This document shows, one piece after another, positions 1-13,400 of a DNA stretch of 64,000 bases (the first letter of the stretch is position 1; the number at the start of each line of letters is the position of its first letter). A program made the position numbers and the translations under genes. The stretch covers positions 1 through 64,000 of the forward strand of contig JAHLKC010000154.1 of NCBI GenBank assembly GCA_025449115.1. The letters are read 5' to 3'. The stretch comes from Chytridium lagenaria (Eukaryota > Chytridiomycota > Chytridiomycetes > Chytridiales > Chytridiaceae). The notes under the pieces are model-generated. The model saw only the letters and a list, made by a program, of their open reading frames with translations. It was not told the DNA's origin and made no database searches.

Positions 1-1487
1 AGGAGGAGCGTGTTCAGCCTCTCTCCACCCCATCCCGACCTATCATTCTCGTGGACACTGACGATTCCTTACCTCTAAGAATTCCAACAAGCCCAATTTC
101 ATGCGAGGCTGAAAGTTTGGATGCATTCCTCATCGTCTACACCTCTGGATCCACAGGCAAACCCAAGGGCGTCCCTGTCTCCCACCGCGGTGCTGCCAAC
201 GTCATCTTCACCCTCCACAAAGAGATTGGATGTTGGGAGCACGCTCGGGTTCTTCAATTCATGGCGATCGGATTTGATGCTTGCCAATGCGAGATCTGGA
301 CGTCCTTAAACCACGGCTCCGTCGTGGTGCTTCGTACGGATAACTGGCAAAATGAGATCAAAACATGCCATAGTGTCAACATCACGCCAACCGGTCTCGC
401 TCAGATGGGTAACCCCGACCCTACATCACTCCTCGAACAGATTACAGTGGGAGGAGAAGGATGCCCCAAAGCATTGATGGATGTCTGGTCATCTCACGTT
501 CGTTTCATCAACGCCTACGGCCCAACCGAGACCACGTTCATCTCCCACTTTACCTACCTCACCCCCGAAAACCGCATCACCATAGGCCGTCCCATCCCCA
601 ACATGCGCTGCTACATCCTCGATTCCCTTCAACGTCCAGTACCATCTGGAGTGATAGGCGAAATTTTCATTGGTGGTACCGGAGTTTCAACTGAATACCT
701 TAACCTTCCCACATTAACCGCGGAGCGCTTTCTCAAAGACCCCTTCACCTCCACCGCACAAGGCCGGATGTTCCGTACAGGCGATTTAGGTCGTCTCCTT
801 TCCAACGGTCATTACGAGATTCTCGGTCGCATGGACGATCAAGTCAAATTGAAGGGTTACAGGATTGAGTTGGATGAAATCACGTCAGCCATGATGAGGT
901 ATGAGGAGGTGACGTCTGCGGCGGCCGTGGTAAAGGATAAAAAACATTTGATTGGGTTTTTTACTCCAAAGATGGTGGATCTGGTCGCGTTGAGGGACTT
1001 GCTGGTGAATATTTTGCCTGTTTATATGGTGCCGCATGTGCTTGTGGGTTTGGATGTTATGCCGACGAATGCAAATGGAAAGACGGATCGAAAGGTATGC
1101 AAATATTGCATTTTAATTGAATTCTTCAACGTCATCGCAAAATCTAATGTGATTTTCGTAGGCCCTTTCCGCATTGCCCGTCGAACTCACCATCGAAGAG
1201 CTCAACACCCCGAAAGAGCGCGAAATCGCCCAAATCTGGACAGAAGTGCTCGAAGTCTCGCCGCAATCGATTGGGCGAAACTCGTCTTTCTTTGCTTTGG
1301 GCGGAGACTCCTTGAGCGTTATCAAGGTTGTTGCAGCTCTGAAGGCGAGGGGATGGAGGGTGACTGTTGCCGATATTTTTAGGGAACATGAGTTATCGAG
1401 GATCGCGGCGTTGGAGCAAAGTTTGGTGGATAGTGGGAAGTCGAGCTTTGGAGGCGAGGAGAGGAGATGGCCTGCAGTGACGTTGAG
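1..1487 (+). other. NRPS domains A1 (5' truncated) and T1
   Basis: The reading frame is open from base 3. The A1 core YTSGSTGKPKG lies near 140-172, NAYGPTE near 508-530 and NGKTDRK just before the intron at 1095-1161. T1 (1162-1487) carries FFALGGDSLS near 1288-1317. Pocket residues read by eye against GrsA positions 235-331: D-A-C-N-I-V-A-F-I. A1 is very close to A6 at both DNA and protein level (120-370 against 18,000-18,250). The T-C intron is 1488-1565. Confidence 0.93.
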
Positions 1488-4400
1488 GTAAGGGCGGCTT
1501 TTTTATACTTATTTCTGTCTATTGAGTCTTCGTTCTGCTTACATAATGTTTAACATTGTTTATAGCCCTGAAGCCCAACATGAGATCTGCACAAACTTGG
1601 CCCCTAGCAATCGCCCACCCACATGTAGCCTACGACGCGTACCCCACAACCCCACTCCAATCCGGCATGGTCCTTGCAACAATCCTGAACCGCTCAGCCT
1701 ACCTCCACCACATCACATGGAAAGGCACCGCACAGTCAACCATCAATCCCTTCAAGCCGCTTTCACCCAAACCACTGCCACCCATCCGATCCTCCGCACT
1801 TCCTTTTTCGCAACTTCTTCTCAGGGTATTTGCCAAGCAGTTTGGCCGGACGCCTCTGCTTTCGCTTTTGTCCAGAGTCGAAGATGCGAGACGATGGATG
1901 CGTTCTTGGCTGAAGATCGGGAGGTTGGGTTTGAGATGAATGGGGTGCCTTGGTTAGGGTGACTGTTGTGGAGGAGAAGACGGGGCAAGAGTATGTTGTA
2001 CTCAGCATCCACCACGCTCTTTATGATGGTTGGTCACTCCCTAAGATCATGGACGCGCTGGTGATCTCCTACAGGCAAGGTTCGATCCCTACGGCTCCCA
2101 ACTTCCGTCACGTGGTTGATTATATCTATGCCAAGATGATGCTTTGTCAGAGGCGTTTTGGAGAACTCAATTGAAGGATGTCGAACCTTCCTTGATGACG
2201 GCTCCGGGATACCCGGGAGAAGAGTCGCTGGTGGAGACGGAGATTGTACGGGACTTGGAGGAAGTGCAGAGAGCCGCTAGAAAGGCTGGGGTGACACTTG
2301 CAGTTTTCATGAAGGCGGCTTGGGGTCTAACACTGAGGAAGTATACCAGAGAAAATGATGTGATCTTTGGTCAGGTACTGGCCGGACGTGATATTGCTGT
2401 TAAGGATGTTGAAAAGTAAGTCGACTTTTTTAGTAGTCCATTTTGATCACATTAACGGTTTCTCTAATGCATCATTCAATTCTCTAACTAACGCTTTTTG
2501 ATTGAATCAGCATCGTCGGCCCTACTCTAAACACCATCCCCTGTCGCATCACTTTCGACGACAATGCGACTGTCTCCTCCACCATCAAGTCAATTCAGTC
2601 CCACCACGGTTCCATCCTACCTTACTCCCACTGCAGTCTCTCCAACATTCAAAAATGGTCTGGAGCCCCCTCAAACAAGAAACTCTTCAACACTCTCTTT
2701 GTCTTTGAAAATATCCCAGCTTCCAAAACTGCGTCAGACTCTACCTCCCCTCTTGTTTTGACAAAGATCAATTCTGCACGTATGCCCGCCGCATACATGT
2801 TTGAGCTGGTCATCTTCCCACAAGACACGTCTCTTCTCATTCGTGCTCAGTTTATGAGTGATATTTCCAATGCGGATGCGAGATCTATTTTAACGGAATT
2901 CGACACAACACTTTCTCAACTCTCCGCTGCGTTTAAGGTCGATGACGCCAAAATTGGGTCCTTGTGGGATCTCTCGAGCGAACAACAACGCGCTATCGAG
3001 GCGTTTTGTATCGGCCCTGTGATGGACCTTCCGTTCGAGCTACTTCACCATGGTTTCGAGATCCAAGCAGCGGCACACCCTGATTGGGCTGCAGTTGAGT
3101 TTGGGACCAGACGATCACATATGGTACGCTTAATGACCATGCGACAGCTATTGCGGCTAGGCTGATGAGTCTTGGAGTGTGTGGGGGGCAATGCGTCGGA
3201 ATCATGATTCCAAGAAGTATGGAGTTTCCGTTAGCGTTGGTTGCGGCGACCAAGGCTGAAGCCGGATACGTCCCCCTTGATCCAAAGTTCCCCACCGATC
3301 GTTTGAGGTTCATGATGGAGGATTCTAAGATCTCGGTATTGATTACGGTGAGAAGCGAGACAGAGAAGTGGTGGATTTAGCCATGACCAACCTGCCTATT
3401 GTCTATGTGGATGATTATTCCGCTGAAGATGGATACGGTTTAGTGTTGAATTTGGATGGAAGAACGAGAGCGACTCGCGCTGATACAGCGTTCGTTATTT
3501 ACACTTCGGGATCGACTGGAAAACCAAAGGGTGTGCCGATCCCTCAAGCGGGTGCCGTCAACATCATGACGAACTGCGCAGATGTGTTTGGAGCTTCAGA
3601 AAGGACTCGAGTAGCCCAAGCCATGGCCATTGGATTCGACGCCTGTCAAGCTGAGATTTGGGTCAACCTTTAGTAAAGGAGGTTGTCTCGTGCTCAGAAC
3701 GACTCAATGGGCTTAGATTTTTTCAAGACAGTCACTAGCCTGTTCGTGACGCCCACTGGTCTTTCCCATTTGGAAGATCCGGCAAGCTACCCCAATCTGA
3801 AACATATAGTTGTTTCTGGTGAAGCTTGTTCCGTCGCGCTGAAGAACAAGTGGGTGGATCACGTCACCTTCTACAATTGTTACGGTCCCTCCGAGATATC
3901 TGTCATTACCCACGCTAGTCCCATAACACGCAACGGTCGTTGTCCTGTTGGTTTAGTCGTCCCTAACGCAGCCGCGTATGTTCTTGACAAGAACATGCGT
4001 CACGTTCCGTTCGGCGCTTACGGGGAGGTTTATTCGGCTGGTGTCGGAGTCACTGACGGATATCTTGGCCTCCCGCACTTGAACGCTGCAAAATTCATGC
4101 CGGATCCATTTTCTCATCTCCCTGGAGCTAGAATGTTTAGATCCGGGGATCTTGGGCGACTGCTTCCAAGTGGAGAGTTTGAGCTTGCTGGACGATTAGA
4201 TGATCAGGTTAAGTTCAAGGGTTACCGGATTGAGTTGGATGAAGTTGGGGAGGCAATTATGAATCACCCGAAAGTTGCCAGTGCGGCGGCTGTTTTAAAG
4301 GATAACAAACACCTAATCGGGTTCTTTTCGCCACCTGGATTGAGCTCACAGGAATTGACTGATTTTGTGTCGACGTTCTTGCCGTCGTTCATGGTACCCT

Positions 4401-7400
4401 CTACGTTTATTGGGTTGGAGGTCATGCCGGTTAACGTAAATGGCAAGACAGATAAGAAGGTGAACAAAATATCTCTTTTATTATACATACTTATATCTGA
4501 ATCTTTACCTTTACATTTTAGGCACTTCGTACAATGGACATCGAGCTTGAGGTTGAGCAGACCTCAACCGAAACGGAGCGCTTGATGGCTGAGGTCTGGA
4601 GCGATGTTCTCAAGGTCCCTCTTGAGAAAATTGGCAGTAACTCCTCCTTTTTTGCGTTGGGGGGTGATTCGATTTCCGCTATCCGTATCGTCGCCAAGGC
4701 AAAGTCCGTAGGCCTCATCATCTCCACCGCCTCTGTCTTCAAGCACATGACTTTAAATCGCATTGCTCTTTTTGCCGTCAAGGCAGAGATGGCAGATGCT
4801 TCATTGACAGTGTCTTCACTTCCTGTCGTTGGAGATGTCGCGTTAACTCCGATACAGCATTTGTTTTTTGGACCACGAGTGGAAGGACAGGAATCACTTC
4901 AATCAAGGATTTCTCTTAATTCCACGCCACAAGCTTGACATTGAGAGCTTGAAAAAATCAGTTTCGAAACTCGTTACTCATCACGATATGCTTCGTGCTC
5001 GTTTTTCATTAACGGAGGAAGGAGGATGGCGCCAAACTCTTGTGGCCCCAGAACAGAGTGGAGCCGCGAATGTTAAGCACATCAAAATTAGCTCCATCGC
5101 TGAACTTGAGCTGGTCGTCAAAGATGTACAATCGTCATTGAGCATCACGAATGGCAGCATCTACGCGGTGGCGCTTATTGATGTGGACGATGAGGGGTCG
5201 CAACGTCTACTTATCACTGCCCATCACCTTGTCATAGATCTTGTGTCACTCAGAATTGTCTTGGATGATTTGGAGCGAGTTGTCTCCGACAACGACCTCG
5301 CGCCAAAGACTTTTTCATACCAACGATGGGCAGCGGAGCAAGTGAGCTTCGCAGATCAGTTGGATGCATCCGCCTGGATGCCTCATTTATCGGCGTCTGT
5401 GAGCTATGCTGGATCCCTTGATGTTGAGGCCGTCAGGTTTGACGCCAGAGGAGTCTGCAACACGGCCATCTCGTCGCTTCTGGACATGGCTAACGGCACC
5501 TACAACACTAACATTCAAGAACTCGCGATTGCTGCTTGCTTCTTTCGTACGAAGATGTTTTGGGACATGCCGTGCTGGGTGAGGATGCTTCTTTGGGGTT
5601 GATGATGGAGAGTCATGGACGAGATCCATGGGATGATTCAATAGATGTCACTTCGACGGTCGGATGGTTCACTTCAGTTCATCCTGTGGTTTTCCGGAAA
5701 CGCTCCTCGGATTCCCTTGGAACCGTCCTGAAGTCTGTCAAGCAGAGCATTCGAGGACTTCCTGAGAAGGGAATATCGTTCGGGATGATCAAGTACCTTG
5801 CCAAGGACTCGGATGCCAACGCCACGTTGAAGAAGTTTAAAGCTCATCCCATGTCGTTCAATTATCTTGGAAAGTTCCAAAGCATTGACGGTACGGACTC
5901 CTTCCTGACGATGGACAACTCGCTTGCCAACAACTGGAACACTCGTAGCGACGACAACCTTTTCCACGAGGGGTCTCTTACCTGCATGCACGTCGGAGAT
6001 GAGCTTATCTTGAGGGCGACGTTAAAAACCGATATTATGTCAAGAGAAGCTGCAGATCACTGGATGAAGCAGTGGCCTATTCGCATGGCGGAGCTAGTCC
6101 ATCATTGCATAGACAAAACAACGCTGGGTGGATACTGCTTATCCGACATGACTCTTGTATCTTCCCTTAACCTTCTAGAGGAGATTGAGATAACTGTTCA
6201 CCACACTCTCGGACTAAAGCCATCTGACTATGAGGATATTTATCCTGTCACTCCTCTCCAGGTTGCTTTCCTTTCGGCGATGATGAAGAGCCCTGGAGAG
6301 TACACTGTTGCTCACGTATTTGATATCGTCGGGGAGGTTGACTTTTCGAGATTGCAAAATGCTTGGAGTAAGGTTGTTGAAAAGTACAAGATTTTGCGCA
6401 CGGTATTTTGTATGTCGTCGCAAGGACTTTACCAGGTTATCATTCGCAAGGATATGACCCAGTGGACGATGGACGATAATACCTGGGATTCCGCTGACGA
6501 GGAGGAGTTACAGACACGAACTTCACAGTTGGTTCAGGAAGAGCGACAAAGGGGTTTCTCTATGGAGTGTCTATCTTTCCAAAGGTTCCATCTCGTCTCA
6601 TTGTCAGGTATTTGTCTCTACTGAAAATATACAAATTCTTAAATGTTTACCAGATGGGCGAAAGCGTTTGTTTATGACCCAGCATCATTCAGTCACGGAT
6701 GGTTGGTCGTCGGCAATTATGTTCAGCAGCCTTCAGGAAGCCTATGATGGGACTTTATCCATGCAAGAGCCGGTTTCCTTTAAATCGCACGTCCAATGGT
6801 TATTGGGTCAACCCACTGATCAGAGTGAGATCTTCTGGAGGAACGCGTTGGAATCATCAGATGCGCGAAAGTTGGACCTCCCTGGAGCGGATCCTTTGCA
6901 GTTGAAGGGCGCGCGATATGACGCGATAGTCCGCCACATGGATCTGTCGGGTATCGAGGCCTTTTCCAGGTCTCACTCCGTCACAGTCTCCACTGTTCTT
7001 AATACTGCATGGGCGTTGACACTTCGTTATTATACACGGAGCGATGATGTGCGATTCGGGTCTGTCGTATCCGGAAGGGATAATGACATTTCTGGAAACG
7101 ACGAGTAAGTTAGCTTTTCTGTCCTTTTTTTTTTCACCTTTTCCCCCCGTTTCTAATTACATGTAATAGAATTGTCGGTGTCCTCATCAACACCATTGCG
7201 ATTCCGTGCCGATTTCCCGCGGATTTGCTGTATACTCAAGCTTTGAAACAAGTACACAACTTTTTTGCAGAGACTATTCCGCACTCTCACCACAGCCTTG
7301 TTGATGTTCAGCGCTGGTCTGGTCTACCGCAATCTGACGGATTATTCGATTCGCTTCTCATCTATGAGAATTTTCCCAAGAAAGAAGCTAATGATTCTTC

Positions 7401-10400
7401 CTTTTCAATGGAGCGCGTTGATGGAGAGGAAAGTGTGGACCTCCCCATCTCTATGGTGATTTCTCGCGGCAATTCAAACTTCAAGATTCGATGCACGTTT
7501 GATGCCTACAAGCTTTCAAAACTTATAATGCACCGTTTGATGGATAAATTCTCTCTCGTGCTCGAGCAAGCTTGCCTCGCCACTAAAGCTACCAAGGTTT
7601 CCGACTTTGACTTCCTCCCGAATGCTGAAGCAATCGATATACGTAAATTCTCGTACGGTGGAGATGCTGCACTCCCGTACGCGCTTGTTCAGCACGGCTT
7701 CGAGAACAGAGCTCGCATTTTTCCTGACTGGCCAGCAGTCGAATTCGGTACGAAAGTAGCTACGTATGGTGAACTTGATGATCGTGCAAATCTGGTAGCT
7801 GCGCACCTTCAATCATCTGGTGTTAGCCTCGGATCGCGTATTGCTGTGATTATGCAGCGATGTTTTGAGTTCCCATTGGCGTTGCTTTCGGCTTTAAAGG
7901 CTGGAGCTACTATCGTACCTATTGACTCCAAATTCCCTTCGGACCGAATCGACTATATTCTACGCGACGCAAATGTCAAGACTATATTAACTACCGCATC
8001 CGAGTATAGTCGAATAAGCGCTCTTGATACTACCAAAATCAATGTGGTTGAAATCGATTGGCAGAGCTGCAAGTCCTCAGTATCCATTATGAGAATTTGC
8101 AGTCAGGCTTCTGCGAGAGACGAGTTCATGATTGTCTACACCTCAGGATCGACTGGAAGCCCCAAGGGCGTTCCTATTCCACACCAAGGTGCCGTCAACA
8201 TTATTGCTCTGCAGTCACCTGCCATTGGCTGTGTACCTGGAGCACGTGTAATGCAATTTATGGCTATCGGGTTTGACGTGTGTGCCTGGGAGATTTGGGG
8301 CTCGTTGAATCACGGGTGCACTCTTGTTTTGCGTGAAGAAGACGTTTTCAGCACTATGAAGAAGGTGGATGTCATTCACATCACACCTACTGGTCTAGCC
8401 TCTATCAAGGATCCTGAAACAGTTTCTAACTGGAAGCACATCGTTGTTGGAGGCGAGGGATGTCCGCCTGCTACTCAGGATAAATGGGCATCGCGCGTGA
8501 CTATGACGAACGTCTACGGCCCCACTGAAACTTCTATCATCTCGCACGCTGGAGTGCTGAAGGTCGGAGGTGTAGTGAATGTTGGGCGACCCGCCGCAAA
8601 TAATCGTTGCTATATACTCGACGATGGCCTTAACCACGTGCCCATGGGAGTTGTTGGTGAATTCTACACTAGTACGCCAGGAGTCCAAGCATCACAAGGC
8701 TATCTGAATCTCCCAGACATCACTGCGGAGCGTTTTCTCAAGGATCCCTTCGCAGGCGGACGCATGTTTAAGACTGGCGACGTTGGTCGTATGCTTCCTG
8801 ATGGCACCTTTGAGATTCTTGGCCGAAAGGATAACCAAGTTAAATTTAAAGGATACCGTATTGAGCTCGACGAAGTTGCTTTTGCTATCACTAAACACAT
8901 CGATGTCATAACTGCAGCCGTTATCGTAAACGCGGACGGCAACTTAGTCGCGTTCTATACACCCGACTATGTGGATCCTGTTGAGATTCGGGACGTTGTT
9001 AGCGATGCTTTACCCCTTTATATGGTCCCTGAAGGATTTATTGGGTTGGAGACAATGCCGATCAATTCTAACGGCAAGATCGATAAAAAGGTAAAAAAGG
9101 ATAAATGGTGTGCTCCACCATCATTTCTAATGTCTTTCTCGTTGCGTAGATTCCTAGCTCAAATACCGGTCACAATATCTGTTGACGCTTTGGAGACCCA
9201 GACAGAGTGCACGATCGCAGCCATATGGGCCGAAGTTCTTAATTTGAATGTTGAGAAAATTGGCCGCCACTCTTCATTCTTTGCTCTTGGCGGTGATTCT
9301 CTCACTGTGATCAAGGTTGCTGCGGCTTCCCGAAAGGCAGGCTTTTCTATCACAGTGGCGGATATTTTTAGTCTGCAGAATGTCGATCGTGTCGCGAAGT
9401 TTTGCGATGTTGCCTGGAAGCAGTCGTCAGAAGCACCGGAGCTGGAATGGCCCGTTTGCAGGTAAATTCCCGAAACCCCCCCTTTTTCATAGCTTTTGTT
9501 ATTGATGTATTTAATAGGGTTGACGATATCGATGAGATCTATCATCAGTTTCCTTCCGCTGATGCGGGATCACTAAGGGCTTACCCTGCCACGCCATTGC
9601 AGGCAGCAATGTTCGTTGCGACCTTGCAAGACAGGAGTGCTTACACGAACCAGCTTGTTATCAAGTCAACAACTAGGGTGGATACGATAAAGTTGGAATC
9701 AGCATTCCGGTGCCTCCTTCAGCAGCATGCCGATACTTCGGTCCTCCATCGTCGGAACCGTTTCCTCAGGTGTCTGTCAAGTTGTTCATCAAGATATTTC
9801 GGATTTGAAAGTTGGTAAATACTCAGGATCTCTCACGTCATTCTTGCTGGAGGATAAGGCTCGAGGGTTCTCTGCTAACGATAAATACTGGATCCGAGTC
9901 TCTCACATAGCCGAGTCATCAACATCAGAGAATATTGTTCTTACAATTCATCATATTCTTTACGACGGATGGTCGCTTCCTATTATTGCAAGCGACCTTG
10001 TTAACGCCATTTTGGAAAAGCCTCTTCTTAAGAGGCCAGATTTTCAAACTGTTGTAAACTATATCAACTCTCAAGATCGTGCAGTAAGCAAGAACTTTTG
10101 GATGGAGTACTTAAAAGGTATTTCATCCGCTCAGCCTCTTGTGCTTGGGACGGCTGTCAAATCGGACTTTGAGGACCTTGCTATTTCGAGGGACTGCAAA
10201 GTATCGATGGCAGAGGTGCGAAAGGCTTCTCAGAAAGGATGTGTGACACCTGCCAACTTTTTGAAAGCAGTGTGGGCGTTGACATTGAGAAAATATCAGC
10301 GTTCGAATGACGTTGTTTTTGGCCAAGTTCTAGCTGGCCGTGAAATACCCGTGAAAGATGCCAGCAGGTAAGTTTACACATTCTTCAAAGTTAAAATTAG

Positions 10401-13400
10401 GACAGTTGCTTATAATATTTTTATGTAGAATTGTTGGGCCTTTGCTGAATACTGTCCCAATGAGAGTGAGGTTGTCGGATGACCTTTCAATTACTGAGGT
10501 CCTGAAGTCGGTTCAGGCTGATTACAGCTCTATTATCTTACATTCCTACGTCGGATTACACAGCATTCAACAATGGTGCATTGCCGACGATGACTCAAAG
10601 TTGTTTCACTCTCTCTTCGTGTATGAGAATCTGCCTGACGACCACAGTGCAGGAAAGAACTCTGATGGCTTTTCTTATGAATCGGGTTACGCCCCAACTT
10701 CTCGATCGCTCGCGTACAGTTACGAGGTTCTGGTATTTCCCGGAGAAAATCTTACCTTCAAGATTCGCTTCGATCATTCAGTGATGACTCGCTCGCAGGC
10801 TCTTTCTATTCTCGATGAATATGAATTCACAATTGAGCAAGCGCTTAACGGTGTAAGGACAAATGATTGCGTCAAAAACATGTGGAACTTGTCCCCAACA
10901 CAAACATCCTTGATTCAACATCTTTCGAACGGAAATTTGAGAACGCTACCCCATTCTTTAATTCATCGAGCTTTCGAAGCTCGAGCAAACCGCCACCCAG
11001 AGTGGCCTGCAATTGAATTCGGCTCGGCAGTGTTATCGTACGGCGATTTGGATAATGCGGCTCGAGCTCTTGCTGTTACTCTTTTGGGATTGGGGGTTAC
11101 AGTTGGGACACGTGTTGCTATTCTTATGCAGCGATGCATTGAGTACCCTATAGCACTTCTCGCTGTTTTAAAGGTCGGCGGTACTATTGTGCCTCACGAT
11201 TCGAACTTCCCGTCAGAGCGTCTGAAACTTATATTATCTGATTCGTCGTCTAAGTTCATCTTAACGACTCCCTCTGAATACGAGAGGATTGCCGCGCTGG
11301 ACTTTGCGGCATCTTGCATTTTATTCATTCGCGCAAGTGAACTTCTCGATCAAGCGAAATTAAGTCTTCCTTCGTTGCCGGATGCTCCAGGTTCTGGAGC
11401 TGAAACTTTTGCCATTATCTACACTTCGGGGTCTACAGGAACACCGAAAGGAGTTTCTTTGTCTCACATCGGTGCTGTCAATGTCATCACAACGTTTTGT
11501 GAGGTCGCGGGAATGGCAGAGGGCACCCGCGTTCTGCAGTTCATGGCTATTGGGTTCGATGTCTGTCAAAGAGAGATCTGGGGTGCTCTGTCAAATGGCT
11601 CTGTGGTTGTGATGCGGGGTGAGGGATCTCTTTGCTTCTTTAAAGACAGTTCAGATCACACATATAACTCCGACTGGCCTCTCACAATTGTCCGCTCCAA
11701 ATGACTATCCTCTTCTCGAAGCTGTGATCCTATGCGGTGAGCCTTGCCCTTGGGAGCTAAAGGAAAAGTGGGCCCCGCATGTAAAGCTTATCAATGCATA
11801 CGGGCCAACTGAAGTTTCATTCATTTCTCACGTGGGAATGCTAAGTGTGGGTGCACAATTCGTGTGGGAAAGGTTCTTCCAAATAACCGAACCTACGTAT
11901 TGGACAACAATCGTCTACCCGTTCCTTTGGGCTGTGAAGGCGAACTCTACACAGGATCTCCCGGAGTCGACGTCTCAGCCGGCTACGTCAATCTCCCAGA
12001 CATGACGGCTAGTAGATTTGTTAAAGACCCTTTTACCCCTGGACGTCGCTTGTTCCGAACAGGCGATAGCGGCCGTTTGCTACCCACAGGAGAATACGAA
12101 TTGCTTGGTAGACTCGATGACCAAGTAAAGCCTCAAGGATATCGTATAGAAATGAACGAAATCGTGTCATCCTTGCTAAAGTATCCGGGGGTCAAGAGGC
12201 TGCTGTCATCGTCAAGGATCGAACAACACTCTCGGCTTCGTTGCTCCTGACAATTTAGGCTCTACGGAAATACGAGCCTTCCTCTCAGAGTTGCTACCTA
12301 TTTATATGGTGCCCACAGTTATAATCTGCCTTGAGAAGATGCCAACGACTCCCAACGGCAAAACGGATAAGAAAGTAGGTCATATTTGCATTTCTATATC
12401 TAATTAATTATAAGCACCTTTCTTCGCTCAATGTCGATCTAACGGTGGAACCTCTCGCAACTGACACGGAGCGGCAAATGGCTGCCATTTGGGCAGACTG
12501 CTTAAAGATCAGTAACGAATTTGATCGGCCGAAATTCCTCCTTTTTTGCTCTTGGTGGAGATTCGATGTCCATCATCAAGACTGTTGCAGCGTGCCAGCA
12601 AAATGGACTCAGGATTTCTGTACCGGAGCTATTCCGATTGCAATTCCTGGATGCAATAGCTGGGTTTTGTGATGATTCTCGTGAGAGCCTGAGCGATCCG
12701 TTAGGAGCAGTTGATTGGCCGGAAGCTACCTTAGCGTGAGTTCAACTTCACTGTTATTCAACCCTACTTTCTCTTGTATTTAATACCTTTCACAGAGATG
12801 ATACTGTCAACGAGGTTTTTTCCAAATGCAAGTGGATCGAAGGTCGTTCTGTCGTTGCCTACCCAACCACGCCATTGCAAGCTGGTATGCTTGCCGCCAC
12901 TATTAGAGATACGAGTGTCTATCTTAATCAACTCGTCATCAAATGTGTTGATAAAGTCAATTACGAGCGCTTGAATGCAGCCTTACTAGTACTCCTTCAG
13001 CATCACAGCATCTTGCGTTCAACTTTTGTCTCAACTATCAGCAATGGAATCTGTCAAGTCGTTCTTCCCAAATCAATTGATGCTTCTGTGGAAACCAATT
13101 CAAGTGATTTGGAATCGTTTATGTCAGCCGACAGGAGCCGTGGATTTAAGTTCGGGCAAAAGCTGTGGATTCGGGCCACTCTGCTCACCGATGCCACGTC
13201 GGGGGAAGAGAGCGTGATCTTAACGCTTCATCATGCTTTATATGATGGTTGGTCACTTCCCATTATCGCTCATGACTTCATCAACGCATACTGTGATAAA
13301 GCTCTTTCAGACGGACCAGATTTTGGGAAAGTCGTGAACTACTTCTGCGCGCAAGATGAGGTGATTACGAAAGCATTCTGGACTGAGTACCTACTGAATG

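Noticed and set aside
1522..4585. A run of small separate genes in place of one synthetase
   Set aside because: Each short open frame ends inside a conserved A, T or C motif and the next continues the same domain in another frame. Single-base corrections restore the chain, so these are pieces of one gene.
7225..9465. Reading the A3-T3 frame as one uninterrupted exon
   Set aside because: The frame passes through 9091-9149, which has intron-like GT...AG ends at the conserved A-T intron position. The non-conserved residues there are intron translated by accident.
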